Shown here: positions 13,366-19,922 of the stretch, piece by piece
How the letters are laid out: every line of letters begins with the position of its first letter
Position numbering within the stretch: the first letter of the stretch is position 1
Assembly: GCA_963722665.1 (NCBI GenBank)
Contig: CAVRNW010000033.1
Span: 1-19,922 of the forward strand
DNA: 19,922 nt
Reading direction: 5' to 3'
DNA from: Site-B1 sp963722665
GTDB lineage: Bacteria > Bacteroidota > Bacteroidia > Flavobacteriales > Flavobacteriaceae
Program-made: the position numbers and the translations under genes
Notes under the pieces: generated by a model
The model's database searches: none
What the model was told of the DNA's origin: nothing
What the model saw: only the letters and a program-made list of their open reading frames with translations

Positions 13366-14569
13366 GGTTTGGGAAGAAGATGAATTCTGGATTGAATTAT
13401 CCTGGAGAATAGATCCTGATGGAAGTATGGGAATTAGAAAAACATTTGAATCACCATACAGACCTGGTAAAAAGATCACAATTGACGAATACTACCAATA
13501 CATTTTTGAGCGGGTAAAAGGTTTACCGGAAAAAGCAAAAGAAGATGGATTCACCGGACCTTTCGCAGAATTAGAATACATGAAGAAGTATGGAGCCTTT
13601 GAAATTGAAAAAGGAGAATCCTATAAAGTTAATGAACACGAACTTACTGCGGAACAATTAAAAGGTTCTAAAGTGGACCCTGTAAATGATGTTATCACCA
13701 AAGGTGGCAAGCCTATTGGTGTGATGGTAAACGGAAAAGCTTGTGTAGGTTTCCCAACGCCTTCTCGTAAAAACGAATTCTATTCTCAGACAATGGTGGA
13801 TTGGAAATGGCCTGAATATGCTGTACCAAGATATATTAAGAGCCATATTCACAACGATAATTTAGATAAATCAAAAGGAGAATATGTTTTAGTGCCAACA
13901 TTCAGACTACCAACATTAATACATACGCGCTCCGGTAATGCAAAGTGGTTAGTAGAGATCTCAAATAGAAATCCGATTTGGATGCATCCTGATGATGCTG
14001 CAAAATGGGGATTCAAAACCGGTGATCTGGTGAAAATGAATACTGATATAGGTTACTTTATTGATAAAGTTTGGGTAACTCAGAGTATGAAACCAGGCGT
14101 TGTGGCCTGTTCTCATCATATTGGACGATGGAGAAGACCACAAGATAAAATAGGTAATCGCTGGGCTACCAATACAGTTAATATTGAAGGTGATGGAAAA
14201 GGAGGATGGAAGATGAATACAATTTCAGGAATTAAGCCATTTGAATCAAGCGATAGTGATTCCAAACGAATTTTCTGGAAGGATGGAGGAGTTCATCAAA
14301 ATATTACTCATGCAGTGCATCCTGATCCAATAAGTGGAATGCATTGCTGGCATCAAAGGGTAAGAATTGAAAAACCCGGAAAAGATGAAAAATACGGAGA
14401 CATCTTTGTTGATACCAATAAATCACATGAGATCTACAAGGAATGGTTAGCTATGGCGCGACCGGCTCCCGGACCAAATGGCGAAAGAAGACCATTATGG
14501 TTTGAAAGAGCCTTTACGCCGGACAAGTCTGAAGGAGGCTGCTATTACATTCCAAAAGATAAAAAATAG
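13322..14569 (+). CDS. Molybdopterin oxidoreductase catalytic subunit, C-terminal part
   Basis: Seen: continuation of the preceding subunit in another frame. The true segment begins near 13363 (EVWEEDEFWIEL); the ATG at 13322 lies in the overlap and is not a real start. The C-terminal molybdopterin-dinucleotide-binding domain is recognisable in FRLPTLIHTRSGN, NPIWMHPDDAAKWGFKTGD and KPGVVACSHHIGRW, and the end (WFERAFTPDKSEGGCYY) is intact. There are no further breaks, so apart from the one extra G the gene looks under selection. It is followed by a GC-rich hairpin repeat and the two SulP genes. Confidence 0.85.
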   Translation: MENLWSLPIRQIPGEVWEEDEFWIELSWRIDPDGSMGIRKTFESPYRPGKKITIDEYYQYIFERVKGLPEKAKEDGFTGPFAELEYMKKYGAFEIEKGESYKVNEHELTAEQLKGSKVDPVNDVITKGGKPIGVMVNGKACVGFPTPSRKNEFYSQTMVDWKWPEYAVPRYIKSHIHNDNLDKSKGEYVLVPTFRLPTLIHTRSGNAKWLVEISNRNPIWMHPDDAAKWGFKTGDLVKMNTDIGYFIDKVWVTQSMKPGVVACSHHIGRWRRPQDKIGNRWATNTVNIEGDGKGGWKMNTISGIKPFESSDSDSKRIFWKDGGVHQNITHAVHPDPISGMHCWHQRVRIEKPGKDEKYGDIFVDTNKSHEIYKEWLAMARPAPGPNGERRPLWFERAFTPDKSEGGCYYIPKDKK

Positions 14570-14583
14570 AATTTAAAAAAGTC

Positions 14584-14603
14584 ATTCCCGCGAAAGCGGG
14601 AAT
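14584..14603. repeat. REP-like GC-rich hairpin
   Basis: ATTCCCGC-GAAA-GCGGGAAT: perfect 8-bp arms with a GAAA tetraloop, far richer in GC than its surroundings. The sequence gtcattcccgcgaaagcggg is a widespread extragenic palindrome type in bacterial genomes. It is followed by only a weak T-rich stretch, so it may protect the upstream mRNA 3' end or weakly terminate rather than fully stop transcription. Confidence 0.75.
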
Positions 14604-14646
14604 CTTGTTTTATTAAGAAAAAAATCAAAATACATTAAATTTGCAG

Positions 14647-16362
14647 ATGCTTAAGAAAGTCTTTCCTTTTCTTACTTGGTTACCAACAGCGAAACATACG
14701 CTTAAGGACGATATTATTGCCGGCATTACGGGAACTATAATTGTCATTCCGCAAGCTGTGGCATTTGCCATGATTGCAGGTTTGCCACCTGTTTATGGAT
14801 TTTATACTGCGATGGTAACACCTATTGTGGCTGCCTTATTTGGGTCTTCCTATCATTTAATTTCCGGTCCAACAACGGCAATTTCAATAGTAGTGTATTC
14901 TACTTTGATCAAATTTGTGAATCCGGAAACCGATTTAGAAGCGTTTGTGTCCTTAGCGTTGGTATTAACTTTTTTAGCCGGATTTTTTCAATTGGCAATG
15001 GGTTTGCTGCGTATGGGAAAACTGGTAAATTTCGTATCGCATTCCGTTATCATTGGATTTACGGCAGGTGCAGGGATATTAATAGCTTTCAAACAATTAA
15101 AACATGTTTTTGGCATTGAAGTACCGCAAGGAAGTACTATTGCCGAAATAGTCACGTACATAATTGGTCACATTTCTGAAACCAATTGGTATGTATTTAT
15201 TGTAGCTATGGGAACATTATTAATTGCGCTGGTTATAAAGCTGTTTATAAAACCATTATCCAGGTATTACATGCTTATTGCTATGGTATTAGGAAGTGTA
15301 ATAGCTATCTTATTAGGAGGAGATGTTAATGGTATTGAAACAGTAGGGAAGATACCTTCTAATTTACCACCTTTTAGAGTGCCTGATCTTTCTTACAGCA
15401 ATGTAAAAATATTAAGTTCCGGTGCCATGGTTTTGGCTTTATTAGGATTAATTGAAGCTGTAGCAATAGGAAGAGCAATAGCTCTGCATACTCATCAAAA
15501 AATTGATGGAAATCAGGAATTTATTGGCCAAGGATTATCTAATATGGTTGCAAGTTTTTTCTCCAGTTATGCCGGATCAGGGTCTTTCACAAGATCTGGG
15601 GTGAACCATCAGGCAGGAGCCAAAACACCAATGTCAGCAATTTTTGCATCCCTTTTTTTAATGGTTGTCCTATTGTTATTAGCTAAGTATGCTTCATTCT
15701 TGCCGAAAGCTGCAATGGGTGGAATTATCCTGTTGGTTGGTTATAATTTGATCGATTTTCATCATATCAAGCAAGTTTACAAGAGTAGTGGGAGAGAGTT
15801 AATTGTATTATTTATAACCTTATTTGGAACATTATTTTTCGATTTAGAGTTTGCTTTACTAGCGGGAATTCTAACCTCCTTTTTCTTTTATATGGAGCGC
15901 ACTTCCCAACCTAATATTGCGGTTTTGGGTGCTGACAGAAATGGTCGATTAATAAATGTAATTAGAGATGATGGAGCCCTTGAATGTTCAAATTTAAAAA
16001 TTGTTCGTATAGATGGGTCGATATATTTTGGATCTATCGAGAAAATCTCAGATTACTTTTCAAAGATCTATGATGAAAATAAAATTCAATATGTGTTAAT
16101 TGCTGCAGATGGTATTAATTTTATTGATCTGGCTGCCGCAGAATGGTTGACCAATGAAATTAAAAAGTGGCAAAAGAACAGGGGAGGTATTTATTTTGCC
16201 GGATTAAAGCTGGTGAGTCAGGATGTGTTACAAAAAGGGGGATTTGTTGATAAAATGGGAAACAATATTTTCTTTAAAGATAAAAAAACTGCCATAGCAG
16301 AAATTCACAAGAAATTTGATAAACCATGTAAATTGAAGGTTTTTAATGAATGTGTACTATAA
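14647..16362 (+). CDS. SulP-family anion transporter with STAS domain (first copy)
   Basis: Seen: 571 residues from ATG 14647 (a TTG at 14641 also lies in frame). The N-terminal half holds many membrane segments with SulP hallmarks: VIPQAVAFAMIAGLPPVYGFY and LISGPTTAISIVV. From about residue 430 there is a cytoplasmic STAS domain (IVRIDGSIYFGSI, then NFIDLAAAEWL), in which the phosphorylatable Ser/Thr after the Asp seen in typical STAS domains is replaced by Leu-Ala. Known: SulP proteins carry sulfate, bicarbonate or other oxyanions. It follows the sulfite-dehydrogenase-like genes and is 12 bp before a second SulP. Inferred: sulfate removal or balancing anion uptake; direction cannot be told from sequence. 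Confidence 0.92.
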   Translation: MLKKVFPFLTWLPTAKHTLKDDIIAGITGTIIVIPQAVAFAMIAGLPPVYGFYTAMVTPIVAALFGSSYHLISGPTTAISIVVYSTLIKFVNPETDLEAFVSLALVLTFLAGFFQLAMGLLRMGKLVNFVSHSVIIGFTAGAGILIAFKQLKHVFGIEVPQGSTIAEIVTYIIGHISETNWYVFIVAMGTLLIALVIKLFIKPLSRYYMLIAMVLGSVIAILLGGDVNGIETVGKIPSNLPPFRVPDLSYSNVKILSSGAMVLALLGLIEAVAIGRAIALHTHQKIDGNQEFIGQGLSNMVASFFSSYAGSGSFTRSGVNHQAGAKTPMSAIFASLFLMVVLLLLAKYASFLPKAAMGGIILLVGYNLIDFHHIKQVYKSSGRELIVLFITLFGTLFFDLEFALLAGILTSFFFYMERTSQPNIAVLGADRNGRLINVIRDDGALECSNLKIVRIDGSIYFGSIEKISDYFSKIYDENKIQYVLIAADGINFIDLAAAEWLTNEIKKWQKNRGGIYFAGLKLVSQDVLQKGGFVDKMGNNIFFKDKKTAIAEIHKKFDKPCKLKVFNECVL

Positions 16363-16374
16363 TAAATAGTTTTA

Positions 16375-18114
16375 ATGAATTTAAAATCTTTTTTACCAAT
16401 TCTTAATTGGTTACCAAATTATAATAAAAGTTGGTTAAAAGGAGATATTGGTGCCGGACTTACAGTTGGGGTCATGCTTATTCCTCAAGGGATGGCTTAT
16501 GCTTCCATTGCAGGATTGCCGGCGGTTTATGGTTTGTATGCCTCCATTGTTCCAATTATAATTTATGCCATTTTTGGTACCTCACGACAATTAGCTGTTG
16601 GACCGGTAGCCATGGTGTCCCTTTTGACTGCTACAGCCATAAGTTCTTTTGAAGGAATAACTATAGAACAATATATAGCTTATGCAATAGTACTGGCATT
16701 TTTGGTAGGAGCAATTCAATTTCTATTGGGAGTTTTCAGACTAGGATTCTTGGTTAATTTCTTATCTCATCCTGTTGTGAGTGGATTTACTTCTGCGGCA
16801 GCTCTAATAATTGGGTTAAGTCAGTTAAAGCATTTGTTGGGTGTAGATATTTCAAGAAGTCATTATGTTCATGATATTTTGCTACAGGCTATTGAGAAGT
16901 CAAATGAAATAAACTGGATAGCCTTGTCTATAGGATTATCAGGTATTATAATTATTGTCATTTCAAAGAGGATTAAGAAGTCTCTTCCCGGGCAGTTATT
17001 TGCGGTCATATTTGGGATTGTTGTTGTGACTTTATTTGATCTTGGAAAAGGAAGTAATACGGTTAGTATCATTAAGGAGATTCCTAATTCATTACCAAGT
17101 TTTATCATTCCGTCCATTAATATGGAAGTGATCGAATTGTTAATTCCAATGGCTTTGACAATTTCCTTGATCAGTTTTATGGAAAGTATTGCAGTCGCTA
17201 AGGCAATACAGATAAAGCACAGAGATTATAAAGTAGTTCCGAATCAAGAATTAATTTCTTTAGGATTAGCCAATATCATAGGGTCTTTTTTTCAATCTTA
17301 TCCAACAACAGGAGGGTTTTCCAGAACCGCTGTCAATGATCAGGCAGGAGCCAAAACTGGTCTGGCGTCGATCTTCAGTGCAATATTGATAGTTGTGACC
17401 CTGTTATTTTTAACTCCCTTGTTTTATAATTTACCCAACGCAATTCTGGCCTCGGTAATTATGGTTGCTGTTTTTGGGCTGATCGACTATAAGGAAGCTA
17501 AATTCTTATTTAAAAGTAACCGAACAGATTTTTGGACGCTTATAGTTACTTTTCTGGGCACATTGATTTTTGGCATAGAAATAGGTATTGCCATCGGGGT
17601 TGTTTTATCTCTGGCCATGGTCTTGTACAAAACCACAAATCCACATACAGCTCAATTGGCAAAAGTTCCTAATTCCCATTTTTACAGAAACATTAAAAGG
17701 TTTGATAATTTAGAAAATAAGAAGGATATATTGATCTACAGGTTCGATGCTCAATTGTTCTTTGCAAATATTAACTATTTTCAAGATAAGCTGTATGAAT
17801 ATGAAAAGCGTAAAAAAGATAAATTAAAATTACTGATAATTGATGGGGAAAGTATTAATAATGTTGACAGCACGGCAATACATGCATTACATGAAATAAC
17901 CACAGATTTTATATCAAGAAATATTGAAGTCTATTTCTCGGGAATTAAAGGGCCAGTCAGAGATAAAATGATCAAATCGGGATTCATGGAAAAAGTTAAT
18001 GAAGATAAATTTTTTATGAGCATCCAGGATGCAGTTGATTTTTATGAATCCAGCAAAAAAAACACACAAAAAAATCGAAAATTCAAAAAATATGTTAAAC
18101 AAACTAATAAATAA
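16375..18114 (+). CDS. SulP-family anion transporter with STAS domain (second copy)
   Basis: Seen: 579 residues. Same layout as the upstream copy but clearly diverged: MLIPQGMAYASIAGLPAVYGLY, then LAVGPVAMVSLLT, many membrane segments, and a C-terminal STAS domain with ILIYRFDAQLFFAN and NNVDSTAIHAL, keeping the canonical Asp-Ser-Thr. The end is basic (KKNTQKNRKFKKYVK). No terminator follows before the next GTAAC box. The two copies differ in the pore motif (SGPTTAIS versus VGPVAMVS), suggesting different ions rather than a recent duplication. Inferred: one may move sulfate and the other bicarbonate or sulfite. Confidence 0.92.
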   Translation: MNLKSFLPILNWLPNYNKSWLKGDIGAGLTVGVMLIPQGMAYASIAGLPAVYGLYASIVPIIIYAIFGTSRQLAVGPVAMVSLLTATAISSFEGITIEQYIAYAIVLAFLVGAIQFLLGVFRLGFLVNFLSHPVVSGFTSAAALIIGLSQLKHLLGVDISRSHYVHDILLQAIEKSNEINWIALSIGLSGIIIIVISKRIKKSLPGQLFAVIFGIVVVTLFDLGKGSNTVSIIKEIPNSLPSFIIPSINMEVIELLIPMALTISLISFMESIAVAKAIQIKHRDYKVVPNQELISLGLANIIGSFFQSYPTTGGFSRTAVNDQAGAKTGLASIFSAILIVVTLLFLTPLFYNLPNAILASVIMVAVFGLIDYKEAKFLFKSNRTDFWTLIVTFLGTLIFGIEIGIAIGVVLSLAMVLYKTTNPHTAQLAKVPNSHFYRNIKRFDNLENKKDILIYRFDAQLFFANINYFQDKLYEYEKRKKDKLKLLIIDGESINNVDSTAIHALHEITTDFISRNIEVYFSGIKGPVRDKMIKSGFMEKVNEDKFFMSIQDAVDFYESSKKNTQKNRKFKKYVKQTNK

Positions 18115-18129
18115 AAGTTAAAACCGTAA

Positions 18130-18178
18130 CTTATGTAACAGATGTTACATAAGCAGTATAGAATTTTAAGTAATTTTA
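18130..18178 (+). promoter_or_regulatory. Promoter with extended GTAAC dyad for the persulfide dioxygenase gene
   Basis: CTTATGTAAC (18130-18139) and GTTACATAAG (18144-18153) are perfect inverted arms around AGAT, the longest dyad in the window. Its centre is 29.5 bp before TAATTTTA (18171-18178), fitting TAnnTTT(G/A). Predicted start near 18184, 32 nt before the start codon. A further GTAAC half-site lies just upstream at 18126-18130. Confidence 0.8.
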
Positions 18179-18215
18179 AAAGAATATCAAAAAATAACTA
18201 ATATTTAAAAAAAAG

Positions 18216-19637
18216 ATGAAAGTTGAACAATTATTTACAGGATGTCTTGCAGAAATGGCATATTATATTGAGTCCAATGGAGAAGTGGCAATTGTTGACC
18301 CTTTAAGAGAAACCGAACCATATCTAAGAATGGCGGAGGCAGATGGTGCAAAAATTAAATATGTATTCTTAACACATTTTCATGCAGATTTTGTGTCAGG
18401 ACAATATGATTTAGCTCAAAAAACAGGGGCAAAAATAGTGTTTGGTCCAGGAGCAAAAACAGAATACAAAATTTATAATGGTAAAGATGGTGAAGAATTT
18501 CCTTTAGGTGGAGGTAAATTAACGTTATTACATACACCAGGTCACACCATGGAATCAGCCTCCTATTTAATAACAGATGAAGAAGGAAACTCACCTTCAG
18601 TTTTAACTGGCGATTGCTTATTTATAGGTGATGTTGGCCGTCCGGATTTAGCAACAAAAGATGGTTCAGTTACAGAAAAAGATTTGGCAGGATTTTTATT
18701 CGATTCATTACGTAATAAAATAATGCCTTTGCCTGACGATATTATTGTGTATCCAGCGCATGGAGCCGGATCGTCATGTGGTAAAAATATGAGTTCTGAA
18801 ACATTTGATACACTTGGAAATCAAAAGAAAACAAACTATGCACTTCGAGCAGACATGACCAAAGAGGAATTTATTGTGGAAGTGACTACTGGTTTAAAAC
18901 CACCACCACAATATTTTCCTAATAATGTTAGAATGAACAAAACTATCAATACAAGTATTGAGGACATTTTGCATAAAGGGACAACACCAATAGATGCTGC
19001 CACATTTAAAGAATTGAGTGAGCAAAAAGATATATTGGTTGTTGATACGCGTAGTAAAGAATTATATGCCGAAGAAGGAACAGTTCCTGGAGCATGGTAT
19101 ATTGGTATTGATGGTAATTTTGCACCTTGGGTAGGCTCATTAATTAAAGACATCAACCAAAAAATTATTTTTATTGCGGATAGTGAGAATAGAGTAAACG
19201 AAATTGTAACTCGCTTTTCAAGAGTAGGTTACGATAATACTTTAGGATATTTAGAAGGAGGGATGCCAAACTGGAAAAGTCATAAGTTTCCAGTGGATTA
19301 TATAGGTTCAATCTCTGCAGCTAAATTTGTGAAGAAACTGTCAAGAGGAGAAATGGAAAAACCTGTGGATGTTAGAAAGGAATCAGAATACTTATCAGAA
19401 CATGTGCAAGGAGTAGAGAACTTCCCATTGGATGATATTCACCAAAATTTTGCAGAAATTAATCCTAATAAAGAATATTTCTTGCATTGCGCAAGTGGAT
19501 ATCGTTCTCTAATAGCAGCCTCTATTTTTATGGCAAATGGTGTTAAAAGAGTTACAGATGTAAGAGGTGGTTTTAAAGATATTAAAGAAACAGAAGCACC
19601 TTTAACTGAGTATGTTTGTCCTACTACATTGTTGTAG
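18216..19637 (+). CDS. Persulfide dioxygenase-rhodanese fusion (CstB-like)
   Basis: Seen: 473 residues. Residues 1-240 are an ETHE1-type MBL domain with THFHADF (His54, His56, Asp58; Phe59 where many MBL enzymes have His), His110 (HTPGH), Asp133 (TGD) and His182 (PAHGAGSSCGK, with Cys188). Residues 255-358 are a rhodanese-like domain whose catalytic loop reads IADSENR, without Cys. Residues 365-470 are a second rhodanese domain with active loop Cys425-A-S-G-Y-R. Known: Staphylococcus CstB has this MBL/inactive rhodanese/active rhodanese order and turns persulfides into thiosulfate; single-domain relatives release sulfite. Cytoplasmic, no signal. Own GTAAC promoter and terminator. Inferred: it makes sulfite or thiosulfate that feeds the SoeABC-like enzyme. 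Confidence 0.92.
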   Translation: MKVEQLFTGCLAEMAYYIESNGEVAIVDPLRETEPYLRMAEADGAKIKYVFLTHFHADFVSGQYDLAQKTGAKIVFGPGAKTEYKIYNGKDGEEFPLGGGKLTLLHTPGHTMESASYLITDEEGNSPSVLTGDCLFIGDVGRPDLATKDGSVTEKDLAGFLFDSLRNKIMPLPDDIIVYPAHGAGSSCGKNMSSETFDTLGNQKKTNYALRADMTKEEFIVEVTTGLKPPPQYFPNNVRMNKTINTSIEDILHKGTTPIDAATFKELSEQKDILVVDTRSKELYAEEGTVPGAWYIGIDGNFAPWVGSLIKDINQKIIFIADSENRVNEIVTRFSRVGYDNTLGYLEGGMPNWKSHKFPVDYIGSISAAKFVKKLSRGEMEKPVDVRKESEYLSEHVQGVENFPLDDIHQNFAEINPNKEYFLHCASGYRSLIAASIFMANGVKRVTDVRGGFKDIKETEAPLTEYVCPTTLL

Positions 19638-19669
19638 TAAGTTTTGATATATTTTTAATGATTAATTAC

Positions 19670-19700
19670 AAAAAAGGGAAGATTTGCTTCCCTTTTTTTT
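19670..19700 (+). terminator. Intrinsic terminator after the dioxygenase gene
   Basis: GGGAA/TTCCC stem extended by six A-T pairs (arms 19670-19680 and 19688-19698), 7-nt loop, ending in eight T. It lies 33 bp after the stop codon. Confidence 0.9.
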
Positions 19701-19708
19701 ATTCATTT

Positions 19709-19752
19709 ATGATAAATATCATGAATAGGGTTTCACAACATTCTTAATTTTA
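19709..19752 (+). promoter_or_regulatory. Promoter with TGAT-type dyad for the small membrane protein gene
   Basis: ATGATAAATATCAT (19709-19722) is the best TGAT-type palindrome in the window (mismatch only in the central pair), with outer ATTCAT/ATGAAT flanks. Its centre is 29.5 bp before TAATTTTA (19745-19752). Predicted start near 19758, 15 nt before the ATG. Confidence 0.75.
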
Positions 19753-19772
19753 AAAAAATAAAGAACTGTCTT

Positions 19773-19910
19773 ATGATAAATCAAACTATCGCTCTATATA
19801 ACTGGAATAATGGAGTCATCATGATTGGTATATTTGCCCTTGTATGTGTTATTTTGATTGCGACACTTATTATATTTATGACCAGTGGTAAAAAGAAAAA
19901 AGATTCTTGA
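19773..19910 (+). CDS. 45-residue single-pass membrane protein
   Basis: Seen: a complete small frame, ATG 19773 to TGA 19910. Residues 1-15 are polar (INQTIALYNWNNGV), residues 16-37 form one hydrophobic helix (IMIGIFALVCVILIATLIIFM), and the tail is basic (GKKKKDS), predicting the C-terminus inside the cell. It is placed 21 nt after a well-formed -7 element and downstream of the TGAT-type dyad, which supports expression. Met17 is an alternative start but would remove the N-terminal part. Family not recognised; small single-helix proteins of this kind often belong to respiratory complexes. The rest of its operon is beyond the window. Confidence 0.6.
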   Translation: MINQTIALYNWNNGVIMIGIFALVCVILIATLIIFMTSGKKKKDS

Positions 19911-19922
19911 AAGACAAGAGTG

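Noticed and set aside
13350..13370. Programmed +1 frameshifting as the explanation for both broken genes
   Set aside because: GGG-UGA is a plausible shift site, but the first break at 10029 has no stop or slippery sequence. Sequencing error or mutation explains both more simply, so recoding is kept only as an alternative.
14584..14603. GC-rich hairpin as the operon's terminator
   Set aside because: It lacks a proper T run and matches a common extragenic palindrome type, so it is listed as a repeat.
18130..18153. Long dyad as a terminator for the second SulP gene
   Set aside because: No T run follows; the arms contain the GTAAC box and the spacing to the -7 element equals that of the other activator sites.

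Overview
The window is AT-rich DNA from a member of the Bacteroidota, most likely a flavobacterium-like organism. The evidence is a consistent set of TAnnTTTG-type -7 promoter elements without Shine-Dalgarno sites, a DUF5777-type outer-membrane barrel, many SPII lipoproteins beginning MKK, and flavobacterial codon use. No rRNA, tRNA, CRISPR array or transposase was seen.

Layout. Positions 1-3643 (minus strand) hold a cell-envelope electron-transfer operon: a hexaheme cytochrome lipoprotein, a monoheme lipoprotein, an outer-membrane barrel, a small Tat-exported protein and a Tat-exported four-cluster ferredoxin cut by the window edge. Positions 3814-6548 (minus) hold a three-gene operon: a beta-CASP metallo-RNase, an ATP-cone/Mrr-like nuclease and a small eRF1-like protein. 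At 6649 (plus) is a Crp/Fnr regulator whose only cysteines form a C-x5-CC cluster. Positions 7490-9270 hold a rhodanese, a diheme lipoprotein with a Gly-Met repeat, and a thioredoxin. Positions 9546-18114 hold a cytoplasmic Mo-bisPGD oxidoreductase (an FeS-NrfD fusion plus a catalytic subunit, SoeABC/PSR-like) interrupted by a four-helix-bundle gene, followed by two SulP anion transporters. Positions 18130-19637 hold a persulfide dioxygenase-rhodanese fusion of CstB type. A 45-residue membrane protein closes the window.

Together the plus-strand genes read as a route for persulfide/sulfane sulfur: sulfur transfer (rhodanese, thioredoxin, cytochrome), oxidation by the dioxygenase-rhodanese to sulfite or thiosulfate, oxidation of sulfite to sulfate by the SoeABC-like enzyme with electrons to quinone, and anion movement by SulP proteins. 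The pathway is inferred from families; no substrate is shown by sequence.

The most striking result is regulatory. Eight promoters carry a palindrome whose centre lies exactly 29.5 bp before the first base of a TAnnTTT(G/A)-like -7 element, the geometry expected for class II Crp/Fnr activation near -42. Four are GTAAC-N4-GTTAC boxes (7291, 7490, 9546, 18130), before the sulfur genes. Four are TGAT-type boxes (3630, 6535, 9311, 19709), before the envelope redox, RNase and small-protein units. One box of each type drives a stretch with no gene that ends in an intrinsic terminator, so two new small RNAs are predicted (about 7340-7487 and 9360-9470). The two Mo-oxidoreductase genes each carry an apparent single extra G that breaks the reading frame.
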